64,000 bases of DNA, from assembly GCF_000002235.5 (NCBI RefSeq), contig NW_022145597.1, positions 186,001-250,000 of the forward strand. Direction: 5' to 3'. The notes below the pieces were generated by a model. It was not told the origin of the DNA. It worked only from the letters and a program-made list of their open reading frames with translations, and made no database searches. This DNA comes from Strongylocentrotus purpuratus. Its lineage: Eukaryota > Echinodermata > Echinoidea > Camarodonta > Strongylocentrotidae. Every line of letters begins with the position of its first letter. Positions within the stretch are counted from its first letter, which is position 1. A program made the translations under genes and the position numbers. Shown here piece after piece: positions 1 through 11,242 of this stretch.

Positions 1-3000
1 TGCCCGGACCCCACCCGCAATAGCTCACTCACAATGCTCGCTTCATAAAGATCTCCCTGATTACAAAAACCAAATGTTGGCAGCTCTGTATATATTCATG
101 ATAGTAGAATTATCTGCCCTCAAATTGTTTGAAATGAGCAGTGTAGCTAGTATTAATAAATAAATCAAGGCAACTTGTAATACCTCGCTTTTATACTGAA
201 GACCGTTTCTTAATTTTGTATACATTTTTTGTCCTTTCTATACAACTTTCATTGGGTACTGACTTGTGCCTTTTTCCCACCAACTGATAAGCTCCATTTC
301 TACAGCAACATTGATTATTTCAGTGGTACTCTGTTCAGTTCTGTTGCATGGAGGACTTTGTAAATGAGGATTATTGCCTTGTACATTGACTGTGCTACAC
401 ATGAATTGGAGCAAAGTACAAATCGGCCAATTATTGCATGATCCAATCAAAAGCCAAAACATGTTTGCACAAACCAATTTTTTTCTTCTTCAAAATAAGC
501 CAGAGCTTCTTAAAAGTTGCCAAGACCAACCTTTTTCTTTAAAGGGACCGGTATGCATAGACTTATGGGGTCTATTACGCGAGGAATATGCATATTCCCG
601 AATTTGACGCCCTTTGACACGCTATCTTCATCATGTAATTGGAGATATTATTAAAATAAAATCAACCAGATTCTGGACTAGAGTAAATTATCATAATCTT
701 GCTGTCATTTATATCCTTACACGAAACCAACTGAGTAAATTAATACATGTAATAAATAATGCAATAAACAATCAAACAATTTAAAAAAAAAAACTTTTTT
801 CAAGAAAAAAAGAAAAAGAAAATTTGGAGGAGAAAGGAAAGTGGATTCATGCATTCTGAGTGGAAGCGGATATAAAGAAAGTCAAGAAAGAACATTAGAA
901 ACCGATGTGCCAAGGAGAAAAAATAAGAGGAGATGGGGAGACAGTTATGTAGAAACAACTGAAAGTCAATAAAAACCTATTGTAATATGAAAAAGAGAGA
1001 CCAAAACAGAATATTAAGAATGAGAAATGCAGATAAAAAGACTTAAGAGATACGGAGTTGAACGACCTAGCAGTAGAGAGAAGTAAAAAGACAAAGTTAC
1101 AAAGAGAGAGAGAGAGAGAGAGAGGAAGAGGGAGGGAAGGGGGTGGGTGTGAGAGAGCATTGGTAGGCAAGAGGAAAATATGGCAGATATGATTTTGAAA
1201 AATGAGATCAATGGCGTGCAGAGAGATAGGGAGGGGGGGGGGGGGGGGGGGGGGGTAATGGTGCGGGTTAAGGTTAGGGCTTTTTTTTTGGGGGGGGGGG
1301 TAGATGGAGGTCTATTTTTATAGGGTCCTCTTTAGGGTACATGGTCTATTTTGGGGGACTAAGCAGTCTTTTTCCTAGCACTTATTAGCAGTCCATTTTG
1401 GGGAATAGTCTTTTTTTTTCAATCATTAATTGCTGGATAATGGGATGAAAGTTGAAACACGGACTACCACGGATAAATGTAGGCTCTCTCATATGCTAAG
1501 TATATCTCATAAAACCATATAGTCACAAAATAGCATTATGATAATGCCATAGAATACAATTCTGATCCAAGAACAAAGATCAAGAACATGTACTGCCTTA
1601 TCATCACTAGACGTTGGGCATTCTTGATACCACATAGGCCTACCACTTAATTACCTCTTACTAAAAGTCCAAAATACTCATGTTATAGTAGCATATGATA
1701 CAAGAAAGCTAAATCAATGCTAACCACGACTGTTATTCCTCCAAGCCAAATTTACTGAAAATGTAAATAATCAATTGGTAATAAATAAGAATTTGAGGTG
1801 AGCTTTCGAACCGAGCTTTGGAATCAAGCTTTGTCTAGTCTGTGATCAATACTTTTTTCATAGGATTTGAATTATTTATTGAGATTTATGTCCGTCAAAA
1901 ATCTTGGCACAAGTTCTTTTTGTTTCATCAACTTTGTGTTTATTGAAAAGAAAGAAAAAAATCCCTGCAATAGTTCGAAAACTAATTTAAGAAAGTCGGA
2001 GTAGGCTTATATAGGACATACAAGAGAAGCAAGTCAAATCAAGTACACTCTAAACAAGGAACAAAACTTTCATAACAATCAGAAATCCATATCCAATATA
2101 TCCTGTATTTAATACATGTACACCTATCAAAATCAGTATTATAAAGATAGTGACATTAGATCATAGGCACAAATGTCTTGCATACAATTTGTTCATATAA
2201 TTGTCATGATTACCGGTATACATGGTTTTAGTAAATAACTTTTTAGTTAATATATTATATATGAAGTCAATAAATATCGAAATTATGTAGAAAATATAAA
2301 CCTTACAAAAGAATTCCTAGCTAATAAAAAGAATGAAAAGAATATGTCATTAAGGAACACTTGGAAGTGAACATATCTTCTTGAATTCATCTTATTCAGT
2401 CTTTTGGCCATGCATGTTAACAAATTATCAAAAATAAACTTCAGATCTCGTCCAGTACACAGTATACACTAGTACGCTTATTATGCATGCGCAATGTATG
2501 TTCAAACATGTACGTGTGTCCGAAAGCTATTTCCAAGATCCTTAATTTTTGTGAAGGCAGCAGCTAAAAACAAAAGAAAGATACTCTGAATCATATCAAC
2601 AACCAGATTAATACAATGGAAAGCCCTTCTTGGAACTTCGACAAAATGAGGGGCTTAACTTTCAAATACCCAACCAAAACGTAGTACACGTATGTCCGTT
2701 GGTCGTCCAACGAGCCAACAAACCCTTTATTGTAGTCCCGTCTGTGATAAAATTGTTTACGAGATTTAAGAAAAGAAAGACTTACAATGTTTATATCAGA
2801 AGAAGGCAGCATACAGCCTCACTGTTAACAATACTCTAATGACCCTTATAAATGCTAATAAAACGATATAGAAACATGGTGGCAGTGGTGAGATAAGTGT
2901 ATTTGCATGCATGATACATTTAACCCGGCCTGATACACCTTGGTTTATCTTGAATCCACTTTCAGCACTCAACTAAAGACATACCTATTTCATATTGCTT

Positions 3001-3748
3001 ACAATTAGTCACTGCTTTTTTTGTCTTTCCCAGTTAGAATCATGAACAGACATTTTTGGTAGTTTTTCAGTCTCATCAGCCCCTTTGATAAGGCAACCAG
3101 ATATTGGTGCTTTATAAATACATGGATTGAATTGCTTTCTACTTTTATATTACTATGCTGTTGGCATAGTTTTGAACAAGAAGAAATGCCAATTCTGACT
3201 GAATAAAATTTTATTTCTAGGCCCCTTAGTATCTAGCTCTAGACTCAAACCAGATTCATCAAAAATCTTAAACATGAGTCGTCCAACCTGCAAGGACGAC
3301 ATTCATCGTTTACGGGGCATGGTCAACTACACCCCCTAGATATCTTTCAAGTTCAAGTTCAAGTTCAAATAAGGTTTTATTCATTACTTGTCAACAAGTC
3401 CGAAGACTAAAAATGCAAGTTTACATCAATATAAAAAGCATTCAAAAACATAAAGATAACATAGCAAATGAGGACGAATATATAACAATGAATACATTTT
3501 TAAATCAAAACATTAAAGTAGTAACAAGAAAAAAAAAAAAAAAAAAAAATACAAGATATGAAATATTGCTAGCAAAAATGAATAAATGTTTACATTTAAA
3601 CAAATAAAATGTATACAGATACGTGAATTCAATTAACTGTAACATTGGAAAAATTGTAATAAAATGCATTATATACCTCACTTAATTAATCCAGCAATCT
3701 GATTGGTCGAAATTGCATTCATAAACTTTAACTGTTCCTGTAAAAACA
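1..3748. other. Gene-free flank with low-complexity DNA
   Basis: No coding exon is recognised here. The open frames are short, have no family resemblance and lack convincing splice context. The stretch contains a GA microsatellite near 1103-1124, a long G run near 1229-1254, a second G run near 1290-1300 and a short TTCAAG repeat near 3347-3372. The missing last exon of the transporter gene could lie here or beyond the window. I looked for a fragment resembling the conserved PIETKG end of that family and did not find one. Confidence 0.5.
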
Positions 3749-3790
3749 GACCTATTTTCCCAATAACCATGGTTATTGGGAAAATAGGTC
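3749..3790. repeat. Perfect 42-bp palindrome
   Basis: The left half, GACCTATTTTCCCAATAACC, is followed by AT and then by its exact reverse complement, so the 42 bp form an uninterrupted perfect palindrome. It could extrude as a cruciform. It lies just left of the tRNA-containing dispersed repeat at 3898-4235 and may be part of the same mobile unit. Confidence 0.9.
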
Positions 3791-3897
3791 AGTCTCCATG
3801 GTTACCCCATAGGTTTACATGTTAAAAATATGGTTTGAGCGATCGAGGCTACCGTATGTGTGCGAAGAATTGGTCGATAATTTCAATACAATTGAAT

Positions 3898-4235
3898 CTC
3901 GATCGATCTTACCGACAATTTTATCTTGCATTGTTGACATGAAGACGAAAATAAACTTCCAAAAACAAAAAAACAACATCTGCCGATAGATCTTGATCTA
4001 AGTTCGTGCCAATATGCATTGCAAAAGTAAAAGAAGGGCCCGTTTAATCGAGCAGCCGCGAAGCATCCACCACTCGAAGCCGTTTTCAATCCATTTTAAT
4101 CTATATATATAGTAGAGAAAACTGCAAAATATGTTAACAGAGCGCGTTGGCCGAGCGGTATAAGGCGCTGACTTTAGTTACATCACCTTTTGTACGCAAG
4201 AGATCGAATCCCATCTTCGACAAAAGTTTTTTTAT
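3898..4235 (+). repeat. Dispersed repeat carrying a tRNA-like end, copy 1
   Basis: This segment matches 34522-34868 in the same orientation, with small indels. Shared landmarks include TCTTACCGACAATTTTATC, GCCGATAGATCTTGATC and AGGGCCCGTT. Both copies end in a tRNA-like block followed by a T-rich run. Copy 1 has no clear terminal inverted repeat of its own. Confidence 0.75.
4139..4224 (+). tRNA. tRNA-like sequence (Leu/Ser type), probably a repeat-borne pseudogene
   Basis: The block has a near-canonical A box, TGGCCGAGCGGTATAAGG, as in leucine and serine tRNAs. About 45 bases on is a degenerate B box, GATCGAATCCC, and then a T-rich run that could terminate Pol III. The acceptor stem is not clearly paired and the anticodon cannot be assigned safely. 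It belongs to a dispersed repeat with a second copy near 34783, so it is more likely a repeat-carried tRNA relic or Pol III promoter than a working tRNA gene. Confidence 0.45.
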
Positions 4236-4280
4236 TTTTTATTTTTTTTTTTTAGTCTATTTTTTTTTTGGCATATAAAA

Positions 4281-4445
4281 GTATTAATGACTGCTTTAAT
4301 ATTCGAGAAATAGTTGTTTTTATACGCTCTCGGGAAGGTTACAATTGGGCTATTGCCCTCGGCACGCCTCGGGGCAATAGCACAATTCTAACCTTCTCTT
4401 GAGCGTATAAAAACAACTATTTCTCTCAAAGCAGTCATTAATACT
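4281..4445. repeat. Palindromic MITE-like inverted repeat
   Basis: Arms of about 75-80 bp (4281-4358 and 4365-4445) are reverse complements, starting GTATTAATGACTGC and ending GCAGTCATTAATAC, with a 5-bp indel and a few mismatches. The centre is another hairpin rich in GCCCCGAGG. No coding capacity is present. It reads as a non-autonomous foldback-type element. Confidence 0.8.
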
Positions 4446-4595
4446 ATAATACAAATTCCATTCAGAAGGTATAGTGAGTATTAAAAAGTATTAAAAAGTA
4501 TTAAGAAGTATTACAATTGGAGTCTTGGCAGTGTGCTAATCACAAGCGTGATATGAGTACAGTATAATGTATAAACATATTGCACATGAGAACAA

Positions 4596-5278
4596 TGAAA
4601 TTCCTTAGGTATTATTGGCTACAGTAAGAATAGCAGATAATTAAAGAATATTGTACTGTAAAACAACATCAGAAGAGAATGAGGTGAAGAGGAGGAGGGA
4701 GAGACAGAAAGTGAGAGAGAGAAACAGAGAGGAGGAAGAAGAGACGAAGGGAGTAAGAGGAAGAAGCAGAGAGAGAGAGAGAGAGAGAGACAAAGAGACA
4801 GACATAGAGCTGAGAGAGAGGGAATGGGAGTGAAATAAAAATAAAGAGGAAAGACCAGAACTGAAGAAGAGAAAAGGAAATTTAAAAAGTAGCAAGTTCG
4901 AATAGAAAAAAGGGATGAGGGAGTGAGAGGAAGGATAAAAGTACATGCAATATCAAAATACGAATGAATGGAAGAACCCGCTATGCCAATCATCATGGCA
5001 GTTAATATTGCACATAATTATATTGCTGAAATACATGACATATAACATACTGATAATTACCTAAGCCTCAATTTATCATTATTTTCAAAAAGAAATGGAA
5101 TTCCTCAGGTGTTATTGGTCACAGTAAAAATAACATATAATTATAGAATGTTGTACTGTAAAACATTATGAGAGAAAAGAGGTGGAGAGGAGGAGGGAGG
5201 GACAGAAAGTGTGAGAGAGAAACAGAGGGGAGGAAGGAGAGACGAAGGGAGGAAGAAGAAGAGGCAGAGAGAGAGCAA

Positions 5279-5311
<33 letters not shown>

Positions 5312-5595
5312 CAGAGCTGAGAGAGAGGGGGTGGGAGTGAAATAGAAATAGAGAGGAAAGACCAGAACTGAAGAAGAAAAGGAAATTTGAAAAGTGGTAA
5401 GTTCAGATAGAGAAAAGGGATGAGAGAGTGAGAGGAAGGATAAAAGTACATGCAACATCAAAATATGAATGAATGGAAGAACCTGCTGTGCCAATCATCA
5501 TGACAATTAATATTGCACATAATTATATTATTGCTGAAATACATGACATACAACATACTGATAATTACCTAAGCCTCTATTTATTATTATTCAAG
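4596..5595. repeat. Tandem duplication of a ~500-bp unit
   Basis: Two direct copies start at TTCCTTAGGT (4601) and TTCCTCAGGT (5101), a shift of 500 bp. They align through the purine-rich AGAG/GGA core, the AAAGACCAGAACTGAAGAAG segment and the CTGATAATTACCTAAGCCTC end. The GAGAGA tracts differ in length between copies. The second copy runs into the 3' tail of the LINE at 5577. Apparent open frames on the complementary strand are Ser/Leu-rich translations of the GA tract and are not genes. Confidence 0.85.
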
Positions 5596-6672
5596 GATCG
5601 AGTGAAAGATGGGATGGGGGAAGTTCGGTACCTCGTAGTTCTCATCTTAGGCAAGGACAAATCAAGTGCATTTCGCAGAATGCGGCTACAGTCATTGACT
5701 CTGCTCTCAGGCAGGAGATGTCGATGAACCTTAGATTGGTGAAGTGATTTTGCAAATCTTAGAGAAAGGGATGTGCATCTCTCTTTAAGAGAGGAGACAC
5801 AAAGATGAGATTGCAGTTCATCATAAGTTCTAGAGTCAGGGTAGGTAATAATCCTGAGAGCTCTCCTCTGAACTCGCTCGATGCTTACAGAGTGGTTGTT
5901 TGTGATCCCTGATGTCCAAACAGGTGCTGCAAATTCTAACATGTAGATAGTAGCAAGATCCGTGGTGGTAACACCATTCCTCCGAAGCTTAGTCAAGAGA
6001 TAAAGTCTTCTGGAAGCGTTGGAGATCAAACGGTTGACCTGCCCATCCCATTTGAGATCATCCTGAAGGAAGACCCCTAGGACCTTAAGGGATGAGACAG
6101 CTTCTAGTGTGGTAGAGTTGATGTCAAGAACGATTGGTGGCGGGGGCCGGCGAAGAAATGAAATCTGCATAGCTTTACACTTAGCAGCATTAGGGACAAC
6201 GTCGTTGTCTTTGCACCATTGGATCAACGAGTCTAGATGCGACTGCAATTCAGATGGATGCGTTTTCTTCAAGACCTCCATGATTGTCAAGTCATCCACA
6301 TATTTCCATCGGTTATCACTTTCAAGAGCTGCATCGTTGATAAGGACCAGAAACAGGACCGGTCCGAGGCGAGTACCCCACAGGTGATGGCTTGTTGTTA
6401 AGAGGATTTCCCATGGTAGCGGACAGTCTTCGCTCTGTTGGAAAGGAAGCTGCAGATAGTAGGGATGATAGAGTGATCAACACTCAAGTCGATCAACTTG
6501 TTCATAACAATGGTGTGGTTGACATGATCAAAAGCTTTAGAAAAATCCACAACGCAGAGGTTAGCGAGAGTGCCACCCTTGTCAAGCCCTCTGTGGATGG
6601 TGTTGAGCAGGCTGACCAAGTAGTGCGCAACTGACGATCCACGAAGATATCTGCTGAGGTTGTCAGATAACT
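5577..6672 (-). mobile_element. 5'-truncated LINE fragment with reverse transcriptase
   Basis: The minus strand encodes the back half of a non-LTR reverse transcriptase in at least two frames. An upstream block (6619-6398) has the motif VVDFSKAFDHVNHTIV. A block from 6299 to 5577, entered through WKYVDDLT just upstream, carries the catalytic YVDD and then a thumb and tail with FAAPVWTSG and RVQRRALRIITYP. The frame breaks near 6390, and the usual residues between TIYM and LEFAAPVW are shortened, so it is inactive. No endonuclease domain is present. The 3' end runs into a TTATTATT tail, as in CR1/L2-like LINEs. The clade assignment is tentative. Confidence 0.85.
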
Positions 6673-6908
6673 ATGAGAAGAACCATTTTATTCTCAATAG
6701 TTAGCTTTTAAACTACCTCCTCATTTCAAGACTTACTGCACAATATCATACCTAACAAGATATATTACATCAACACTGTACTAAACAACAAGAATGAAAG
6801 ACTTTGATATATGCAGTGTTAGAGCTGACAACGCTCAGGTTTACATCTAATTAGTACTGTCTTTTGCACAGTATTCAGATAGCATATTGCACTTTAATAG
6901 CAATAAAT

Positions 6909-7410
6909 TTAATACAAAGTTTTGGAAAAATTTGAAAATTGGGTGGATAGTGATTCTTTACAATTTTGATATATTTGGATGCCCCTGTGGATGTAATATA
7001 GGCACTAGAAAATTTAGCCACTATAAAAACGCTACTGCTTTCGAGAAAAATTGAATATCAAAATTTACCGGTGCTCCCGGTAAATTTTGATGAATTTCAA
7101 ATAGCGCCTACGGCCGTAGCTGCGTCCATGAAAATCTCAAAATATGTAGTAGTGATATATAATTTCCAAAAGGGAATAGCTATTCAGTCGCCGATTTAAG
7201 TCAAGAAACATTGTTTTATAGCTGAATTAATATCTTGACCTAGAGAGGGAGCTATACAACATAAAGGGTTTATTATTTACAATTTCATAACTTAACACTC
7301 AATTTCAAACGCGACAACGATCATTTAATACTGTAGACTCGCATATGCTTCAAATATGTTCATTTGAACCTAATTCATGACCATATACCAAAACTTTGTA
7401 TTACCTTTAA
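6909..7410. mobile_element. TTAA-flanked MITE, copy A
   Basis: This ~500-bp non-coding element starts TTAATACAAAGTTTTGG and ends CCAAAACTTTGTATTACC plus TTTAA. The termini are inverted and flanked by TTAA, as for piggyBac- or Kolobok-type elements. Related copies are at 19270-19745 and 37641-38480. It lies just downstream of the last recognised transporter exon. Confidence 0.75.
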
Positions 7411-7910
7411 CATAAATCAAGTTAGAAATCCATAAAAGAAAATAAAGTATATTTCTCATGGCTACATGTTGATATAATATACAACTGCCTAAACTTTATG
7501 GACCTGGATGGCCCGGTGCTAAAACATTTAGGCAGTAGTGTACCTCTCAATACCAAATTTTATACCAATTAATAGGAATAAAAATTTAAAAATTAAAAAA
7601 TGACAGATAAATGAAAAAAATGCACTACCGTACCTATCATGTTATACCCTGGAATCCATTAAGTATATATACTTTTAAACAACGGCAGTGAATTTATAGA
7701 TATAAAAATTAATGTAAAATAAATAATCTATTGATAAATCTAAATAGTACCGTATATGAATTCAGATAGTTCAGACCAAACGACGAGCTTAAGAAGCACA
7801 GATAAGTATTTACTTTCTATATATAGAGATATTTGTTACTGGAGAATCTTTCCTTTTGTTTCGATGGGTAGAAACAATGACATCACACACGAGAGAATAG
7901 AGAAGCTTAC

Positions 7911-7952
7911 ATACACAGAGATGGCTGTCACCACAGATCGCTTTATCAATAC
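7911..7952 (-). CDS. Transporter exon 14 (short, TM12 start)
   Basis: Fourteen codons, [14 protein letters not shown], matching VMLESSVYLTLAVY of SVOP. It is flanked by a CTTTTTAG acceptor and a TAT|GTAAGC donor. The donor implies at least one further exon for the rest of TM12 and the tail, which I could not find to the left. Confidence 0.82.
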
Positions 7953-10900
7953 CTAAAAAGAGAAGAAACAAGAACCAAATGTGCTCATTCACAAACAAGT
8001 GTTGCACAGTATTTGAGGACAGCACTTATACTAGCCAAGACATGTACATACGAGTTTGAACTAATCATTCCTTCCAGACAAGGTTTTGTGCCATTAATTT
8101 TGCGAAGCTACTAAGGTACATCTAACATGACCTCCCTGAATGGTCATGTGATTATCTCATCAAATCAGCTCTCAAATAAAATAAGAAAAAGAGGAGCATG
8201 GGGGAACCAATAGTCACCGATTAGGCATTGTTTGCTATTAAGAGGGCGCAACAGCTATAAGTAGTGCAGTGGGGCTTTAACATGCAACTGTGTTTTGACA
8301 CTATGTTTTCAAGATCATGCCAACTTTCACTGGAATATTTCGATTTTGCAATACCAGATAATCAGTCATTTTTGAGGGAATCAATATTTCTTAAATAGAT
8401 ATAAAAAGAATGACACAATAATCAGTATTTTCTACGCTGGAAAATCGTGAAATCTTGTTAGCTCTGTTGAATCACCTATGTTTGACTATTAAAATCTAGT
8501 ATCTTTTCATTATTTGCACTGGAGAACTTCTCACCTGTGCTACGAAGGGGGTAAGAATAGCTCCTATTCTTGATGCGGAGACACATACACCAAGACTCAA
8601 TGCTCTCACATGGGTTGGATACACCTGACAAAGAAAAGCAGATGAGCAGAATACAATGATGAATGCCATCTAAATAATACCAACAACTTCTAGTCACACT
8701 GCATTCCATTGTTTTGCTAGTTTGGTCTCAAATTCCAACCAAACCTATGAGCAAAATTACCAGAGTTGTTAATATTTAAACTGGACTGTTGATGCAGCTG
8801 AGCTTGCTTTTCAAAGAGCAATATTATTATAACAAACTCTCAATTTAAGAGATAATTCCAAGCTGGGTCTCACATCTATCTATTCATCTTTCTTATTACT
8901 CTTGATATACCCAGGTTTCAATAAATCATCATCCTTCATAATGATGTATATTCTGCCAGTGTAACTTTAACCATGACTGAGACCTGGGGGGTGTTTCACA
9001 AAGATCCTAAGTTGAACTTAACAATTATGGAAAGCCATTAGCACCTTTGAAAATATTTTGTACAAATTATTTTAAAAGGCATAAAATGTTGATTCTAATC
9101 ATTCATTTTTTCCTGTTATCATGGGAGATTTCATGTTCTTGATGTCAAAAATATTTGAATTTTCACTGTTAAATACATTTTATTTTGAGGCTACAAATAT
9201 GGCTCTCCATATTTTTCAAGTCTAACTTAGAGTTAAGTTTGACTTAGGATCTTTGTGAAACCCCCCTGATCTACAGCAAAGTGTGAGCATAGATACAAAG
9301 ACTGGGACGGCTTACCGGTACTGTGAAATCATCCGGACACAAGTCAGGTGGTAAGGTTACCTCACCTTTTGTGAAAACATCCCCCCCCCCCTAGATTCAT
9401 GAAATGTAGGGGGTAATGTTTGTGAAATCAACCCCTCTCATCTACAAATGGTCTGGTCCAACACTTTGTGGAAACCCTCCAGCAAATCTTTGAAAGGTTG
9501 CATCCTTAAAGTGCATCTTCACATGATCTTCAGTTTTCGTTTCACAAAAAAAGGTCATGTAATGCAACCACCCTTTCGGATGCGATGACCCCAAGATTCA
9601 AAGTAAGGAGCAAGCATAGATAATCAGCAGTGGTACAGAGATACATGTAATCCTGAAGTTAACAAAACAAGGGGGGTGTTTCACAAAGACTAAGATCGAC
9701 TTTAAGTTGGACTATGCTATGGTAGGTTGTTCATGCCACTGGTTACTCTCACAATCATGATCTTTTAATATTTTTTCTTTCAATAACGAACTATCAAAAA
9801 TGTAAATTCTGTAGATTTGTAACCATGATTCGTAAGTCCCTTCAGTGACCAATGCCAGTAAATGGTGAAAGAAAATAGTGGCATTAAAGGCCTGCCATAG
9901 TTAAGTTAAACTTAAAGTGGATCTTAGTCTTTGTGAAACGCCCCCAGGTCTTTTAACGAAACAAGTCTTTTCAAAGGACAAAGTAAACTTCCCAACATGT
10001 TGAGGTATGAAAGCGTAGTGACTTACGATGTCGGGTTCTCTATCTTGCTTTACTGCTAAGGAACCCTTCCTCCTCTACACCCCCCCCCCCCCCTCCTCCC
10101 CTCCTAAGCGGTTCTTAGCTATGGAATAATCAACAATTCCACATACTAAGAGTAGATCTTCACAGGAAACTACTGGAAAAGAGGCGCATTTACCCATCTT
10201 TATGATCTCATTAACTATCATAAAAATCTTTCTGCAAAACTGTTTCACCTATTTACTATTGGGGCCTTTTCCCTATAAAAAAAATTCCAATGTAATGTAT
10301 ACATCCATTCTATAGTAAAAATTGATACTAACCTCTGGTGTATAGACGTATAATGTCTGGAAGGTACCACCTATCATAGCTCGTACGATGAAGATGAATG
10401 CCATCTGTATATTACTGCAAGATTACAACAAAAAAAGAAATGTAAACACGTAATAGACTTGATACCTGTCCAATATATGTTCATGTAGATGAAGAATATG
10501 AAGATTGCCAAAAGTCCAGACTATATACTAACGGAAGTAAAGAAACAAGTGTAAAATTTGCTTTCATGTACAGTGTATACAAGAATGGTGTCTGTACACA
10601 ACTACTGTTTGTACTTGCACATTATTTCTCCATTCAAGATTATAATAATAATAATAATAATAGCTAGTTCTTATATAGCGTTTTCAGGACCGAAGGCCCT
10701 CTCAAAGCGCCTTACAGATACATGTATATCGGATCCAGGCTTACCCGAACACAATGCACTCCCTGGGGATCATTCCAGCCAGGTGTCATTTTTACTGAAG
10801 CAAAATCTGATTACAAATTTGTAAAGGTGCTAACTAATAAGCCAACCTCACACCATGGATCTCCATGCTCACACTATGAGATTCAACTATAGTCACAAAA

Positions 10901-11208
10901 CTAATATCGCTACCAGATTGCGTGCCATTGGGTTATTAATAGCAGGGGTGATAGTGAGCACTAAAAAAAAAATAGGTTTTTTGTTTTCCCCTCAACCACG
11001 CCCCCCTTGAGTAAAAAAAAAAAAAGACGATTCGCAGGGAAAAAATGGCATCTAACAACATTCCTCCCTTTCGAGTAAGAAAATTGAGACAAACTTGGGA
11101 AAATTGGGGGGAAAATTGGGGGGAAAATTGGGGAAAAATAGGGAAGAATAGAGATAATAAGAGGGAAATCGGGAAAATCAGGATAAAATAGGGAAGGAAA
11201 AAAAAATT

Positions 11209-11242
<34 letters not shown>

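Noticed and set aside
238-607. Overlapping frames on both strands near the left edge as a last transporter exon
   Set aside because: Neither resembles the SVOP C-terminus, and no acceptor in the required phase was found.
4139-4224. Functional tRNA gene
   Set aside because: The acceptor stem and B box are poor and the block belongs to a dispersed repeat, so it is kept only as tRNA-like.
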